From positions 1 through 6,759 of the forward strand of contig JAUYEK010000053.1 in NCBI GenBank assembly GCA_030691435.1: 6,759 nucleotides of DNA, read 5' to 3'. Shown here one piece after another: positions 6,077 through 6,759 of this stretch (positions are counted from its first letter, which is position 1; every line of letters starts with the position of its first letter). The notes beneath the pieces are model-generated. The model saw nothing but the letters and a program-made list of their open reading frames with translations. It was not told where the DNA came from and did no database searches. The DNA comes from Sulfuricella sp. (lineage in GTDB: Bacteria > Pseudomonadota > Gammaproteobacteria > Burkholderiales > Sulfuricellaceae). Position numbers and translations under genes: made by a program.

Positions 6077-6646
6077 ATGTTGTCTCTGCCCTCCCGCCAG
6101 CAACTCGCTATTGGAATAGCTCTCGCCCTGTTGATGGCTCTCACGCGCAGCCATCACTGGGCGACGCTGCACGCTCTGCCCGACGCCTCCTGGGCGGTGT
6201 TTTTCCTGGCCGGCGTGTATCTGCGCCCATTCTGGATAGCACCTGTCCTGATGCTCGGTGCCGCGCTGGTCGATTACATCGCCATCACCTGGGGTGGGGT
6301 CAGCAGTTTCTGTGTTTCGCCGGCGTACTGGCTCCTCATTCCTGCCTATGGCGCCCTGTTCCTGGCCGGCCGCGTCTATGCCACTCACCATCGCCTGTCC
6401 TGGTCGGCGCTGCCGTGGTTGCTGGGCAGCGTACTGGCGGGCGCGATGCTGGCGGAGCTGTTCTCCAGCGGCGGGTTTTATTTCTTCTCCGGGCGATTTG
6501 CCGAACCCGGCCTGGGCGAATTCATCCCGCGCCTGGTGAAGTATTTCCCCCACATGCTGTCGACTATGGCCGCCTACCTGGGCCTGGCCGCCTTGATTCA
6601 TGTCGCCGTCGCCAGCTTGCGCGGCGATGCGCAAAGCGCCGGTTAA
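6077..6646 (+). CDS. btuM: BtuM, solitary cobalamin transporter of the inner membrane
   Basis: This is a 189-residue hydrophobic protein with about six membrane segments (roughly 9-23, 37-50, 53-71, 83-101, 111-128, 160-180), the size and topology of an ECF-type S-component. It matches BtuM, a B12 transporter that works without the ECF energising module and decyanates cyanocobalamin through a cysteine that binds cobalt. In Thiobacillus denitrificans BtuM this is Cys80, and here Cys79 sits in WGGVSSFCVSPAYW. From memory of that structure, the corrin-contacting residues His28, Asp67, Tyr85 and Arg153 fall, with the same offset of one, on His27, Asp66, Tyr84 and Arg152. The gene starts 79 nt after the btuB stop with its own strong ribosome-binding site, so both probably share the riboswitch-controlled transcript. 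Identification rests on recall rather than an alignment, but the residue pattern and context agree. Confidence 0.9.
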   Translation: MLSLPSRQQLAIGIALALLMALTRSHHWATLHALPDASWAVFFLAGVYLRPFWIAPVLMLGAALVDYIAITWGGVSSFCVSPAYWLLIPAYGALFLAGRVYATHHRLSWSALPWLLGSVLAGAMLAELFSSGGFYFFSGRFAEPGLGEFIPRLVKYFPHMLSTMAAYLGLAALIHVAVASLRGDAQSAG

Positions 6647-6650
6647 CTTG

Positions 6651-6754
6651 CTCCCCTCCCCCCTCGCGGGGGAGGGGTTGGGGGAGAGGGGAAGCGCTAG
6701 GCTAATCAGCCGCAGCCCCCTCTCCCCAACCCTCTCCCGCAGGGGGAGAGGGGG
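6651..6754. repeat. GC-rich dispersed inverted repeat downstream of btuM, possible terminator
   Basis: Two arms of about 40 nt (6651-6691 and 6716-6754) are roughly inverted copies around a 24-nt spacer. Each arm is itself foldable: CCCCTCCCCC (6653-6662) pairs with GGGGGAGGGG (6668-6677), and CCCCCTCTCCCC (6716-6727) with GGGGAGAGGGGG (6743-6754). Read as protein, the element gives the familiar LSPNPSPARGEG-type peptide that marks a common intergenic repeat in beta- and gammaproteobacteria. It begins 5 nt after the btuM stop, so a strong hairpin could end or protect the btuBM mRNA, though no T-run follows the folded arms. Confidence 0.8.
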
Positions 6755-6759
6755 CAATG

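Noticed and set aside
5990..6757. Leftward open frame (255 codons) opposite btuM
   Set aside because: Part of it is translation of the dispersed repeat and the rest mirrors BtuM. No domain is seen.

Overview
The window reads as a chromosomal segment of a GC-rich Proteobacterium, most likely a betaproteobacterium. The grounds are a beta/gamma-type MsbA, an RfaQ-type core heptosyltransferase, a BtuB close to the enterobacterial one, and the solitary B12 transporter BtuM, which is known mainly from beta-proteobacteria such as Thiobacillus. Genus-level placement is not possible from sequence reading alone. No tRNA, rRNA, CRISPR array, insertion sequence or phage gene was seen.

Left half (1-3766, minus strand): a lipopolysaccharide (LPS) core assembly and export operon. 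In transcription order it holds an RfaQ-like heptosyltransferase III (3766-2663), a class I SAM-dependent methyltransferase (2682-2026), an RfaG/WaaG-like GT4 glycosyltransferase (start near 1985, end 837), and the first 251 codons of msbA, the lipid A flippase, which runs off the left edge. The first two genes overlap by 20 nt and the third follows closely. The glycosyltransferases would build the core on lipid A at the cytoplasmic face of the inner membrane, and MsbA would flip the product. The methyltransferase gene is about 46% GC by hand count, against roughly 60-67% in sampled stretches of its neighbours, so it looks like an acquired or swapped decoration gene.

Middle (3767-4161, 395 nt without a protein gene): a divergent regulatory region. 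It holds a probable extended -10 promoter, a complete cobalamin riboswitch, and two downstream hairpins that can re-pair with each other and probably form the expression platform. The riboswitch reads rightward.

Right half (4162-6646, plus strand): btuB, the TonB-dependent outer-membrane vitamin B12 receptor, then btuM, a small six-helix inner-membrane B12 transporter carrying the cobalt-ligand cysteine. Together they give a two-protein cobalamin uptake route in which a solitary BtuM takes the place of the BtuCDF ABC transporter, and B12 itself shuts it down. The window ends in a GC-rich inverted repeat (6651-6754) of a dispersed intergenic type, which may also terminate the btuBM transcript.

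Nothing here is a wholly new system. The most interesting items are the riboswitch-btuB-btuM uptake cassette with its readable L5-L13 and expression-platform pairings, and the compositionally foreign methyltransferase inside an LPS core operon.
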